A DNA stretch of 20,716 nt, taken from the NCBI GenBank assembly GCA_964360145.1, contig CAYHWW010000042.1, positions 1-20,716 on the forward strand, written 5' to 3'. The stretch's first letter is position 1, and the number at the start of each line of letters is the position of its first letter. This document shows positions 14,677 to 20,716 of this stretch, piece after piece. The notes beneath the pieces are model-generated. The model saw only the letters and a list, made by a program, of their open reading frames with translations. It had not been told where the DNA came from and searched no databases. The DNA comes from CAYHWW01 sp964360145. Its GTDB lineage: Bacteria > Bdellovibrionota > UBA1018 > CAYHWW01. A program made the position numbers and the translations under genes.

Positions 14677-14693
14677 TTAGGGCGTCGCCCTAA
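14677..14693. repeat. 17-bp perfect palindrome at the C45 gene stop
   Basis: TTAGGGCG, one central T, then CGCCCTAA form perfect 8-bp arms. The palindrome includes the TAG stop of the C45-TPR gene (14692-14690) and lies just before the ribosome binding site of the small exported protein. It could be an intercistronic RNA hairpin (GGGC GAC GCCC), an attenuator, or a protein-binding site. No T-tract follows in either direction. Confidence 0.45.
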
Positions 14694-16453
14694 GCATACT
14701 CCATGGAGTCGCAATACTGGAAGTCGAAGGTGATATCTTCAGCCCGATCAGCTTTATAGGGTGCTTTGAGGTTCTTCTGAAGCTCCTCGCGGATGTGGGG
14801 GGAGAGGGGTTTTTCTTGCTCCAGCGCCCGGTACCGGGCCAGGGCTTCGTCACGGCGACCGAGGGCGTCATGGGCGTGGCCAAGAAAGAGCAGCAAAGTT
14901 TGCTTCATGTGGAGGCCAAGGGGGCAGGCTTCCCCCATGAGAAAGCTTTGGAGAGCGTTCTCATGTCTGCGAAGCCGCATCTGAAGATGGCCCATGGCGA
15001 TCCAGTAGTTGCCCTCCTTGGGGTCCAGCTCCACGGCGCGCGACAGGTGAGTGAGGGTTGCGACTGTATCAAAGTCATTGTGAAACGCCATATAGGCCGA
15101 GCGGAAAGCTGAAAGCGCATCTTGTTTCGCCGTGCCACGCACCGAGGAGGCCGTGGCGGGGCCGGGGGACGCGGTCCAATCCATGGTTTCCAGCGAACGT
15201 TCATCGAAGTTTCGGAAGTCCTCATCCAGGCGGAAGCCCGAGTAGTTTCCCAGGCACACCGGGGATTCCGGGCGATGGGCCACCCAGAAGCGGTTATTCC
15301 CGAGCTCCGCGATGATGCTCGTCACCGTGGTGATGACGGCGATGGTGTAGCCTTGGCCGCGCACCTGGCCCACCTCGCGGTCCAGGCCATCGGCCAGAAT
15401 GCGGCCACAGGCCGCCGGGGTGAGGGCGCCGCCATGGGCCGCGTCTCGGAGAAGCTCAAGAGCCCGAGCGTAGCGCGCTTCGAAATCATGCAGCGTGCTC
15501 ATGGAGAGAAGGATTTCATCCTCCCGCATGGAATGGGTGCGGAAATAGTTCGTGTGGGCGAGGAGGCCATTGGAATCGTCGGCGTCCCGCACTTCGAGGC
15601 GGCCGCTCGCCATCTCGATGACGCAGGCTTTATTTTCCCGGGCGCTGCTGATGACGAAAGACCAGGAGCCCGCACGGTCGATGGAGCGTGCGATGTTGAT
15701 GGCCTGACTCAGTGTGCGGGCGCGGCGCATGATTTCAGAGCCGATGATATGAACGGGGGTGCCAAAAAAGCTGACCCTGCGGGAGCAGTGGAAGTGGGCC
15801 GCAAGGGCAAGGCCCGATTCATTTACCGAGGTAATCCCCACGCTATGGACGCCCGCGGTGGTAATGCCCACGGATCGCTGGCCCCCATCGGGGTCGCAAT
15901 AGAACACAGTGGGGTTTGCGTCCCATGTGCCCACGGAGGGATAGTCCATGTTGCGCGCCTGGAGGAGGGAGCCCGCGGCGGTGTGCTCTTTGAGGGCCAC
16001 GATGCTGGTACAACCGGGAAGCCCTGGGAATGCGCCGTTGGGGCTCATGTGTTTTAAAAGATAGCGACCCATGGAGTGGCGGAGGAGCAGCACCAGGGAG
16101 TCGGCTTGCAGCGAGGTTTGTTCGAAGAGCTCGGCGTTCAGGCCCGCTGATTTGGCGAGACCGCGGCTCTCGCGTCTGTATTCGCGAGGGATGCGTGCGC
16201 GCATGGGCATTTGCAGCAACTTCATGAGACCGAGGAGCATGGTTTGTTTGATTCGAGAATCCCGAAGCATGGGCGCTTGGCGGATCATCCTTTCGTTCTT
16301 GCCGCCGAGGTAGACCGCAGCCCCGCCGCGTACGGCTTCTTTTAAGATCGCGCCGTGCTGGGCCGCCATCTCGGCATAGGCGCCACGTAAATGAAGAACA
16401 TTTATGTCGCTTTTTTTCCAGCCTCTGCCTTTTCCATGTGCGCCTAAAAACAT
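14690..16453 (-). CDS. C45-type autoproteolytic acyltransferase/amide hydrolase with C-terminal TPRs
   Basis: A 587-residue protein of the Ntn-hydrolase clan (C45 family: isopenicillin N acyltransferase, linear amide C-N hydrolases). HLRGAYAEMAAQHG at 21-34 is the typical N-terminal block. The nucleophile is expected at Cys148 in LPGCTSIVAL, exposed by cleavage after Gly147, and the conserved ARNMDYP (Arg167, Asn168, Asp170) follows. Further family-like blocks are GITSVNESGLALAAHFH, SIDRAGSWSFVISSARE and LLAHTNYF. From about residue 450 the sequence becomes TPR-like (LTHLSRAVELDPKEGNYWIA, then LLFLGHAHDALGRRDEALAR), so a protein-protein interaction module is fused behind the enzyme. No signal peptide is seen, hence probably cytoplasmic. 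ATG 16453 has AGGGGAG about 6 bases upstream. The substrate is unknown. It is divergent from the subtilase gene. Confidence 0.82.
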   Translation of the reverse strand: MFLGAHGKGRGWKKSDINVLHLRGAYAEMAAQHGAILKEAVRGGAAVYLGGKNERMIRQAPMLRDSRIKQTMLLGLMKLLQMPMRARIPREYRRESRGLAKSAGLNAELFEQTSLQADSLVLLLRHSMGRYLLKHMSPNGAFPGLPGCTSIVALKEHTAAGSLLQARNMDYPSVGTWDANPTVFYCDPDGGQRSVGITTAGVHSVGITSVNESGLALAAHFHCSRRVSFFGTPVHIIGSEIMRRARTLSQAINIARSIDRAGSWSFVISSARENKACVIEMASGRLEVRDADDSNGLLAHTNYFRTHSMREDEILLSMSTLHDFEARYARALELLRDAAHGGALTPAACGRILADGLDREVGQVRGQGYTIAVITTVTSIIAELGNNRFWVAHRPESPVCLGNYSGFRLDEDFRNFDERSLETMDWTASPGPATASSVRGTAKQDALSAFRSAYMAFHNDFDTVATLTHLSRAVELDPKEGNYWIAMGHLQMRLRRHENALQSFLMGEACPLGLHMKQTLLLFLGHAHDALGRRDEALARYRALEQEKPLSPHIREELQKNLKAPYKADRAEDITFDFQYCDSMEYA

Positions 16454-16476
16454 GCATTCTCCCCTGGAAAATGCAT
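16452..16476 (-). promoter_or_regulatory. Hairpin presenting the C45 ribosome binding site
   Basis: ATGCATT (16452-16458) and AATGCAT (16470-16476) are perfect 7-bp complementary arms. On the minus-strand message the AGGGGAG ribosome binding site is in the 11-base loop, and the first two bases of the start codon are in the 3' arm. This could modulate initiation. The predicted transcription start around 16473 would trim the 5' arm, so its relevance depends on the true start. Confidence 0.3.
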
Positions 16477-16479
16477 TGA

Positions 16480-16507
16480 ATCATAAACTTGTCCCGGGTG
16501 GGAACAA
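16480..16507 (-). promoter_or_regulatory. Candidate promoter of the C45-TPR gene
   Basis: On the minus strand TTGTTC (16507-16502) and TATGAT (16485-16480, 5 of 6 to consensus) are separated by 16 bases. An interrupted inverted repeat, CTTGT-CCC and GGG-A-ACAAG (16488-16508), overlaps the spacer and -35, a possible operator. A perfect TTGACA (16551-16546) lies further upstream but has no acceptable -10. Confidence 0.4.
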
Positions 16508-16635
16508 GGTTTGTGATGCGGTGCGACTTGCGCGATGCGTCGGCCTGTCAAGAAAAAATTTCGCTGCGCCTATTGGATTTCCGTTGCAATGCACCTACAA
16601 CTTTAAACGGGGTTAGGAAAACAAGGGGGTTGGTT

Positions 16636-18177
16636 ATGGGCAGAAAGCTATTTCTGTTTCTAGGGATTCTTGCGTCTTCTTTGTTGGCATCGCTCGCTGG
16701 CGCCGAGCCCGTGAGAGTGGCGGTCATTGACGCGCCGGTGGATTACACTCACGGGGACATCACGCCCTATCTCGATCATGAAACCCTTGAGCGCATTCGC
16801 GTGCGTGGTGGTCGAATCACCAATCCCGCGGATCGAGACGGCACCACGAGTCTGGGCGAGTACAATGCCGCGGCCATGGCCCGGGCCATCCAGGCCTTAG
16901 ATCCTGCACTCTACGAAGAGCAGGTGCGGGTGTTGGATTTGCTGACCCGTCAGTCCGCCAAAGAAAAGCTCAGTGAAGAGGATCAGGCCTTCCTGCGCTC
17001 CATTCGCTATAAGCTCATGCTCAACGGTCGCTATCGTGCGCAGCTCAACACCTTGGGAACGGCTTTGCACGGCACCCACGTCGCGGGCATGGTGGTGGAC
17101 CAGCTGGACCCCGAGCGCGTGCGCCTCGTTTCATACCCGTTCTTGGACGTGGCGGGTTCCCGGGTAGCTGCTGGCAGAGCAACCCTTCGCGAGCGCCTCC
17201 TCACCCGCCTCATGGGCAATGGCTGTAGTGGCGGTGTCGTATGCGCACCCCAAGGCGTCGTCGTTGATTACCTGAAGCACAACGCCATGGGCTTGTTGCA
17301 AGGGCTCATGGCCGCGGTGACGGACCCCGCGCGCTTGGAACAACAGATGCGTGAGAGCACTCGCCAGCACTATGGTCAGCTGAGTCTGATGTTGCAGCAG
17401 GGCGGTGTTCGGGTGGCCAATATGTCCTTGGGCTTTGGGCTCTCCATGAGCCTTGAGTCCGCATTGCGTTCCGTGGGCTTCCTGTCCCGCATTCTTTTCC
17501 GTGATGCCATCACGCGGATGATCACCGTGATCATGCGTGTGCAGCAAGAGGAGTTGCGCCGATTCTTCGCCGAGAATCCCAACACCGCATTCGTTGTGGC
17601 AGCGGGCAATGACAGCGTGGATGTGGCCCGTCCGGGCGACTACCACAGTGCTGCCGTGGATGGGCCCAATGTGCTCACGGTGGCAGCCACCAACTTCAAT
17701 GGGCAGTTGGCGGAGTTCTCCAATGTGTCAACACAAAGTGTTGAGATCGCCGCTCCCGGCGTTGTTGTCCGCAGTGCACGGGCGGGGGCAGGGGAGTCGC
17801 GGGACCGCGTCTCCATGAGTGGCACCAGCATGGCCGCACCCATTGTGACGAATCGTGTGGCGCAGATCCTCTCGGAAAATCCGGAGTTCACTCCACAGCA
17901 AGCCATCAGGTCGTTGCTTGAGAATCACACCGTGATCCTTTCTGATCTGAAAAAATCCATCAACGGAGGGCGCTGGATGCTGCCCCGGAGTTTAGTGGGA
18001 CAAGTGAGTGGTGAGGTGGCCCAGATTGAGGGGCACAACCAAGAGAGCTACATGGCTCACGGCTCATGCCAGGATGCGCTGACCCCCGCGCCGTCGGCAT
18101 CCAATGTGGTGGAGTTCTCTCCAGCCCCTCGCGGTGGCAGCGAGAAGGCCGTTGAGTTCTACGCGGAAGCTGCGTAG
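16636..18177 (+). CDS. Exported subtilisin-like serine protease (S8), no visible propeptide
   Basis: A 513-residue secreted S8 peptidase. The full catalytic set is visible: Asp32 in VAVIDAPVDYTH, His145 in HGTHVAG, oxyanion Asn325 in VVAAGND and Ser398 in SGTSMAAP. A signal peptide (MGRKLFLFLGILASSLLASL then AGAE) ends at about residue 23, so the catalytic domain begins almost at once and there is no room for the usual inhibitory I9-type propeptide. About 113 residues separate Asp and His, against roughly 30 in subtilisin; the insert is charged and helical (EEQVRVLDLLTRQSAKEKLS). Another helical insert precedes Asn325. A tail of about 60 residues follows the last helix. ATG 16636 has GGGGG 6 bases upstream; the upstream in-frame ATG at 16489 would bury the signal. 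The MnmC-like gene starts 13 bases after the stop, probably on the same transcript. Confidence 0.9.
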   Translation: MGRKLFLFLGILASSLLASLAGAEPVRVAVIDAPVDYTHGDITPYLDHETLERIRVRGGRITNPADRDGTTSLGEYNAAAMARAIQALDPALYEEQVRVLDLLTRQSAKEKLSEEDQAFLRSIRYKLMLNGRYRAQLNTLGTALHGTHVAGMVVDQLDPERVRLVSYPFLDVAGSRVAAGRATLRERLLTRLMGNGCSGGVVCAPQGVVVDYLKHNAMGLLQGLMAAVTDPARLEQQMRESTRQHYGQLSLMLQQGGVRVANMSLGFGLSMSLESALRSVGFLSRILFRDAITRMITVIMRVQQEELRRFFAENPNTAFVVAAGNDSVDVARPGDYHSAAVDGPNVLTVAATNFNGQLAEFSNVSTQSVEIAAPGVVVRSARAGAGESRDRVSMSGTSMAAPIVTNRVAQILSENPEFTPQQAIRSLLENHTVILSDLKKSINGGRWMLPRSLVGQVSGEVAQIEGHNQESYMAHGSCQDALTPAPSASNVVEFSPAPRGGSEKAVEFYAEAA

Positions 18178-18190
18178 TTAAGTTTACGCC

Positions 18191-19480
18191 GTGAGCAGAG
18201 ACCGCAGCCCTACGCAGCCCTGGTTAAACCGCGCGGGCGTTGCACCGCCGCGCACCCGCAGGGCGGTGGTCATCGGCGCGGGCCTCGCCGGTGCCGCGGC
18301 GGCGGCGTCCCTGGCCCGCCGGGGGTTTGAGGTCACGGTCCTTGAGCGCGCCGCCGAGGCTGCGGCGGGGGCCTCGGGCAATGTGGCCGGCATGGCCTAT
18401 CCCCACGCGGCTCTTCCCCAAAACCCCGCGGCACAGCTGAGCCATCAGGCCATAGGCTACCTTTGGGGGGAGGTGGCGCGTTTGGAACGGGGTGGCGCCA
18501 CCATCGACCATGACCGCTGTGGGGTTCTTGTGATTCCCGTGCGCGACGGGGAAGCCACCCGCTTGCCGCGCCTTGAGGCAGAAAACATCCTCGGCGCCCG
18601 TTGGCTCCCTCAGAATGAGGCCCAAGACCGCGCCGCCGTGGACCTCACTGGTCCTGGTCTCTTTTTACCCGACGGGGGTTGGATCAGCCCCCGCCAACTC
18701 TGCGCGGCGTGGTTAGCGGATGGGGCCCCGCGGGGGGCCATCACGCTCCTCACCCATCACCATGTTCTTACCCTGCGTTCCTCCACCGAGGGCTGGATCG
18801 TGGAAGGCAGCGTTGGCGGTGGTGACAGCAAAGAGCTCGCCGCCGCGGAAACCCTCGTCATCGCCAATGCCGCCGATGCCCGCGGCTTCGCGCCACTCTC
18901 ATGGTTGGGCGTCATACCCGTGCGGGGCCAGGTGGATGTTGTCGAGCCCAGCAGCGCTACGGCAGCGCTCCGTTGCGTGGTCACCGGCGCCGCATACATC
19001 GCACCCGCCGCGGCCGCCGGGGGGCGCCACGTCATGGGCGCTACCTTTGATCGCGAAAGCCTCGATCTTGCCCCGCGCCTCAGTGACAGCGCGGAGATCC
19101 GTGCCGGCGTGGCCCGCCTCATGCCCAGCGCCGCGGCCCTCGGTGCCGCCGTGGCAAGCCGGGCGGCGGTGCGGGCCACGAGCCTCGATGCCCTCCCTCT
19201 CGTGGGATGGGTGCCCGAGGCCACGCTGTATCGTTCCGTCTTCGCTGATCTTCATCGGGGCTTGAAGCCAGAGGATTTCCCCCCTGCGCCAGCAATGCCT
19301 GGCCTCTATGTTTTGACGGGGCTCGGCTCCCGGGGCATCGTCAACGCGGGGCTTTGCGCTGAAATCCTCGCCGCGCAGATCTGCGCTGAGCCGCCACCGG
19401 TGGATGAAGCGCTCCAGCGCTGCTTGCTCCCCGCGCGGTTTTTGGTGCGGGCGCTTCGTTCCGCACGAAACTTCCGCTAA
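18191..19480 (+). CDS. mnmC: Standalone MnmC-type FAD-dependent tRNA-modifying oxidoreductase domain
   Basis: A 429-residue FAD oxidoreductase matching the C-terminal half of bifunctional MnmC. That domain removes the carboxymethyl group from cmnm5(s2)U34 to give nm5(s2)U in the tRNA wobble position. The dinucleotide fold RRAVVIGAGLAGAAAA (GAGLAG 29-34, Glu52 for ribose) leads into GASGNVAGMAYP, an MnmC-like block. DALPLVGWVPE and GLYVLTGLGSRGIVNAGLCA then PPPVDEALQRCLLPARFLVR match the family's C-terminal end. The N-terminal SAM methyltransferase domain is absent; the first 20 residues (QPWLNRAGVAPP) look like the interdomain linker of fused proteins. The start is GTG 18191, 13 bases after the subtilase stop, with no strong ribosome binding site. 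The methyltransferase (MnmD) function would have to be encoded elsewhere or be missing. The symbol is by family; glycine-oxidase-like alternatives are less likely. Confidence 0.82.
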   Translation: MSRDRSPTQPWLNRAGVAPPRTRRAVVIGAGLAGAAAAASLARRGFEVTVLERAAEAAAGASGNVAGMAYPHAALPQNPAAQLSHQAIGYLWGEVARLERGGATIDHDRCGVLVIPVRDGEATRLPRLEAENILGARWLPQNEAQDRAAVDLTGPGLFLPDGGWISPRQLCAAWLADGAPRGAITLLTHHHVLTLRSSTEGWIVEGSVGGGDSKELAAAETLVIANAADARGFAPLSWLGVIPVRGQVDVVEPSSATAALRCVVTGAAYIAPAAAAGGRHVMGATFDRESLDLAPRLSDSAEIRAGVARLMPSAAALGAAVASRAAVRATSLDALPLVGWVPEATLYRSVFADLHRGLKPEDFPPAPAMPGLYVLTGLGSRGIVNAGLCAEILAAQICAEPPPVDEALQRCLLPARFLVRALRSARNFR

Positions 19481-19489
19481 GCGGAAGTT
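19469..19489. terminator. Hairpin between convergent mnmC-like and pip genes
   Basis: AACTTCCGC (19469-19477) and GCGGAAGTT (19481-19489) form a perfect 9-bp stem whose 3-base loop is the TAA stop of the MnmC-like gene. It lies 18 bases before the stop of the convergent peptidase gene, so it could terminate both transcripts. There is no real T-tract, so classical intrinsic termination is uncertain. Confidence 0.5.
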
Positions 19490-19506
19490 CCAGGCGGCCT
19501 CGGGGC

Positions 19507-20487
19507 TCAGCGCGCCGCAAACCCATCCGTCGCCGCCACCAGTGCGCGGGCGATGCCGTGTTCCAGTGCTGAGTGGCCGGCGTCGGGCACCACCACCAGG
19601 TTTGCTTCGGGCCAGGCGCGGTGCAGGTCCCATGCTGAGCGCATGGGGCACACCACGTCGTAGCGGCCCTGGACGATGACGGTGGGGATGTGCCGTATCT
19701 TGTCTACATCTCGCAGAAGCTGATCATCGGTTTCGAGCCAGCCCTTATTGACGAAGTAATGGCATTCGATGCGGGCGAAGGCCAGGGCGAACGTGTCGCC
19801 GCCGAATTTGGAAATGAAGTCCTCGTCGGGGAAGAGGCGGCTTGTGGTGCCTTCCCAGATGCTCCAGGCCTTGGCGGCATCGAGTTGGGTGAGCTTGTCC
19901 GGGTGGTTGAGCCGTTTGTAGTAGGCCGTGATGAGATCGCCGCGCTCCGCCACGGGAATGGGGGCGAGGAAGTGTTCCCAGGCATCAGGGTAAATGTGGC
20001 TGGCGCCCTCTTGGTAGAACCACGCCAGCTCTGATTGGCGGAGGAGGAAGATCCCGCGCAGCACGAGTTCCGTCACGCGCTTGGGGTATTTTTGCGCGTA
20101 GGCGAGGGCCAGGGTGGAGCCCCAGGAGCCGCCGAAGACTTGCCAGCGTTCGATGCCCAGCTTGGCGCGGATTTTCTCGATGTCCTCCACCAGGAACCAA
20201 GTGGTGTTGCTTTCTAAAGATGCGTGGGGTGTGCTTTTGCCGGAACCCCGTTGGTCGAAGAGCACGATGCGGTAGAGCGCGGGATTGAAGAAACGCCGGT
20301 AATCCGGCGCGCTGCCGCCGCCGGGGCCACCATGGAGGAAGACCACGGGTTTGCCCTTGGGGTTGCCGCATTCCTCGACGTGGAGCTCATGGACCGCGTC
20401 TACTTTGATGCGGAAGGTATTGAAGGGCTCCAGCAAAGGGTAAAGGCTGGATACGGAATTTTTGTCGTGGGTTTCAGCAGTGCTCAT
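19507..20487 (-). CDS. pip: Proline iminopeptidase (alpha/beta hydrolase, S33)
   Basis: A 326-residue cytosolic enzyme that removes N-terminal proline from peptides. The oxyanion block HGGPGGG (52-58) and FDQRGSGKSTPH are family hallmarks. The catalytic triad is Ser121 in GGSWGS, Asp277 in GRYDVVCP and His305 in DAGHSA. GIFLLRQSELAWFYQEGASH is the typical cap-domain region of bacterial prolyl iminopeptidases, and the length is normal for the family. ATG 20487 has AGGG about 8 bases upstream. The gene is convergent with the MnmC-like gene and divergent from tRNA-Ala. It may take part in turnover of imported or protease-generated peptides, but nothing in the neighbourhood proves this. Confidence 0.93.
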   Translation of the reverse strand: MSTAETHDKNSVSSLYPLLEPFNTFRIKVDAVHELHVEECGNPKGKPVVFLHGGPGGGSAPDYRRFFNPALYRIVLFDQRGSGKSTPHASLESNTTWFLVEDIEKIRAKLGIERWQVFGGSWGSTLALAYAQKYPKRVTELVLRGIFLLRQSELAWFYQEGASHIYPDAWEHFLAPIPVAERGDLITAYYKRLNHPDKLTQLDAAKAWSIWEGTTSRLFPDEDFISKFGGDTFALAFARIECHYFVNKGWLETDDQLLRDVDKIRHIPTVIVQGRYDVVCPMRSAWDLHRAWPEANLVVVPDAGHSALEHGIARALVAATDGFAAR

Positions 20488-20567
20488 GGCGGCACCCTAT
20501 CGCCCCTTCGCCCTTGATGGAAAGGGTGGAGTCGGGTTACTGATGGGATCTCTTTGATGCCGTGGGT

Positions 20568-20643
20568 GGGCCCGTAGCTCAGTTGGTAGAGCGTTGCGTT
20601 CGCAATGCAAAGGTCGTCGGTTCGATCCCGATCGGGTCCACCA
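20568..20643 (+). tRNA. tRNA-Ala (anticodon CGC)
   Basis: A 76-base canonical cloverleaf. The acceptor GGGCCCG pairs with CGGGTCC and contains the G3-U70 wobble pair that defines alanine tRNA. The D arm GCTC...GAGC, anticodon stem TTGCG/TGCAA with loop TTCGCAA (anticodon CGC), T arm GTCGG/CCGAT with TTCGATC, discriminator A and an encoded CCA are all present. The decoded codon is GCG, in keeping with a GC-rich genome. Confidence 0.95.
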
Positions 20644-20652
20644 AATAAAAAA

Positions 20653-20694
20653 GCCAGGCGGACGAGGGGCTGGAAGCCCCGAGGAGCGCTTGGC
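20653..20694 (+). terminator. Two-tier stem-loop after tRNA-Ala
   Basis: Nine bases after the tRNA, GCCAGGCG (20653-20660) pairs with CGCTTGGC (20687-20694; one G-U), and an inner stem GGGGCT (20666-20671) pairs with AGCCCC (20675-20680) around a GGA loop. They are separated by a purine-rich internal loop (GACGA opposite GAGGAG). It is probably a terminator or 3' processing structure for the tRNA, but it lacks a following T-run and is more elaborate than usual. Confidence 0.45.
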
Positions 20695-20716
20695 CAATCC
20701 CTACCGCGCCCACCAT

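Noticed and set aside
15122..16057. 311-codon plus-strand reading frame opposite the C45-TPR gene
   Set aside because: It is antisense to the hydrolase core and has no recognisable domain, signal or ribosome binding site.
18899..19651. 250-codon minus-strand reading frame overlapping the MnmC-like and pip genes
   Set aside because: It overlaps two well-supported genes and is Arg/Gly/Pro-rich without motifs.
20497..20697. A 66-codon minus-strand reading frame containing GSNRRPLHCERNALPTELRA
   Set aside because: It is the antisense translation of tRNA-Ala. Peptides of this kind are well-known spurious annotations in many genomes.
1..20716. CRISPR array, insertion sequence or prophage
   Set aside because: No regularly spaced direct repeats, transposase, integrase or phage structural genes were seen on either strand.

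Overview
The window is a gene-dense stretch of a GC-rich Gram-negative bacterial chromosome. The Gram-negative reading rests on Sec and lipoprotein signal peptides, a periplasmic binding protein, and tRNA-Ala with an encoded CCA. Gene content (orphan CpaF ATPase, BMP-type nucleoside importer, C45 acyltransferase with TPRs, exported subtilase) would fit a free-living or predatory lineage such as Bdellovibrionota or a relative. That assignment is an inference; no taxonomic marker gene is present. I see no CRISPR array, insertion sequence, phage module or rRNA.

Layout. 1-2825: a visibly AT-richer accessory patch with two convergent AAA/DUF4143 ATPases of different sub-lineages, plus a short C-terminal scar of a third. 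2830-5843: a PlsC-like acyltransferase divergent from a compact, atypical cytochrome P450, whose 3' end overlaps an oppositely oriented RluA-family pseudouridine synthase. 5921-6976: an orphan CpaF/TadA-type secretion ATPase. 6964-12051 (minus strand): a tightly coupled operon read as BMP binding protein, double-domain ABC ATPase, permease, permease, lipoprotein. It very probably imports nucleosides and has a strong candidate promoter at 12073-12101. 12173-13243: an exported homologue of plant/cyanobacterial tocopherol cyclase, followed by two near-identical perfect hairpins. 13383-14306: an unrecognised exported protein. 14281-16453 (minus): a C45-type Cys N-terminal hydrolase/acyltransferase fused to TPRs, with a small exported two-cysteine protein downstream. 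16636-19480 (plus): an exported subtilisin-like protease with no visible propeptide, then a standalone FAD domain of MnmC. 19507-20487 (minus): proline iminopeptidase. 20568-20643: tRNA-Ala(CGC), followed by an elaborate stem-loop.

Genes are packed with overlaps of 4-83 bp, and no intergenic stretch exceeds about 190 bases. Several gene ends carry perfect inverted repeats without T-tracts. Functional themes are envelope and lipid chemistry (acyltransferase, P450, tocopherol-cyclase homologue), nucleoside uptake, RNA modification (RluA family, MnmC) and peptide/amide hydrolysis (subtilase, C45, Pip).

The most unusual items are the DUF4143 gene scar, the exported tocopherol-cyclase homologue, the paired covarying hairpins, the P450 without a recognisable I-helix oxygen-activation motif, and the propeptide-less subtilase. 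I found no obviously new multigene system; the nearest candidates are the C45-TPR plus small Cys protein pair and the lipoprotein appended to the nucleoside transporter operon.
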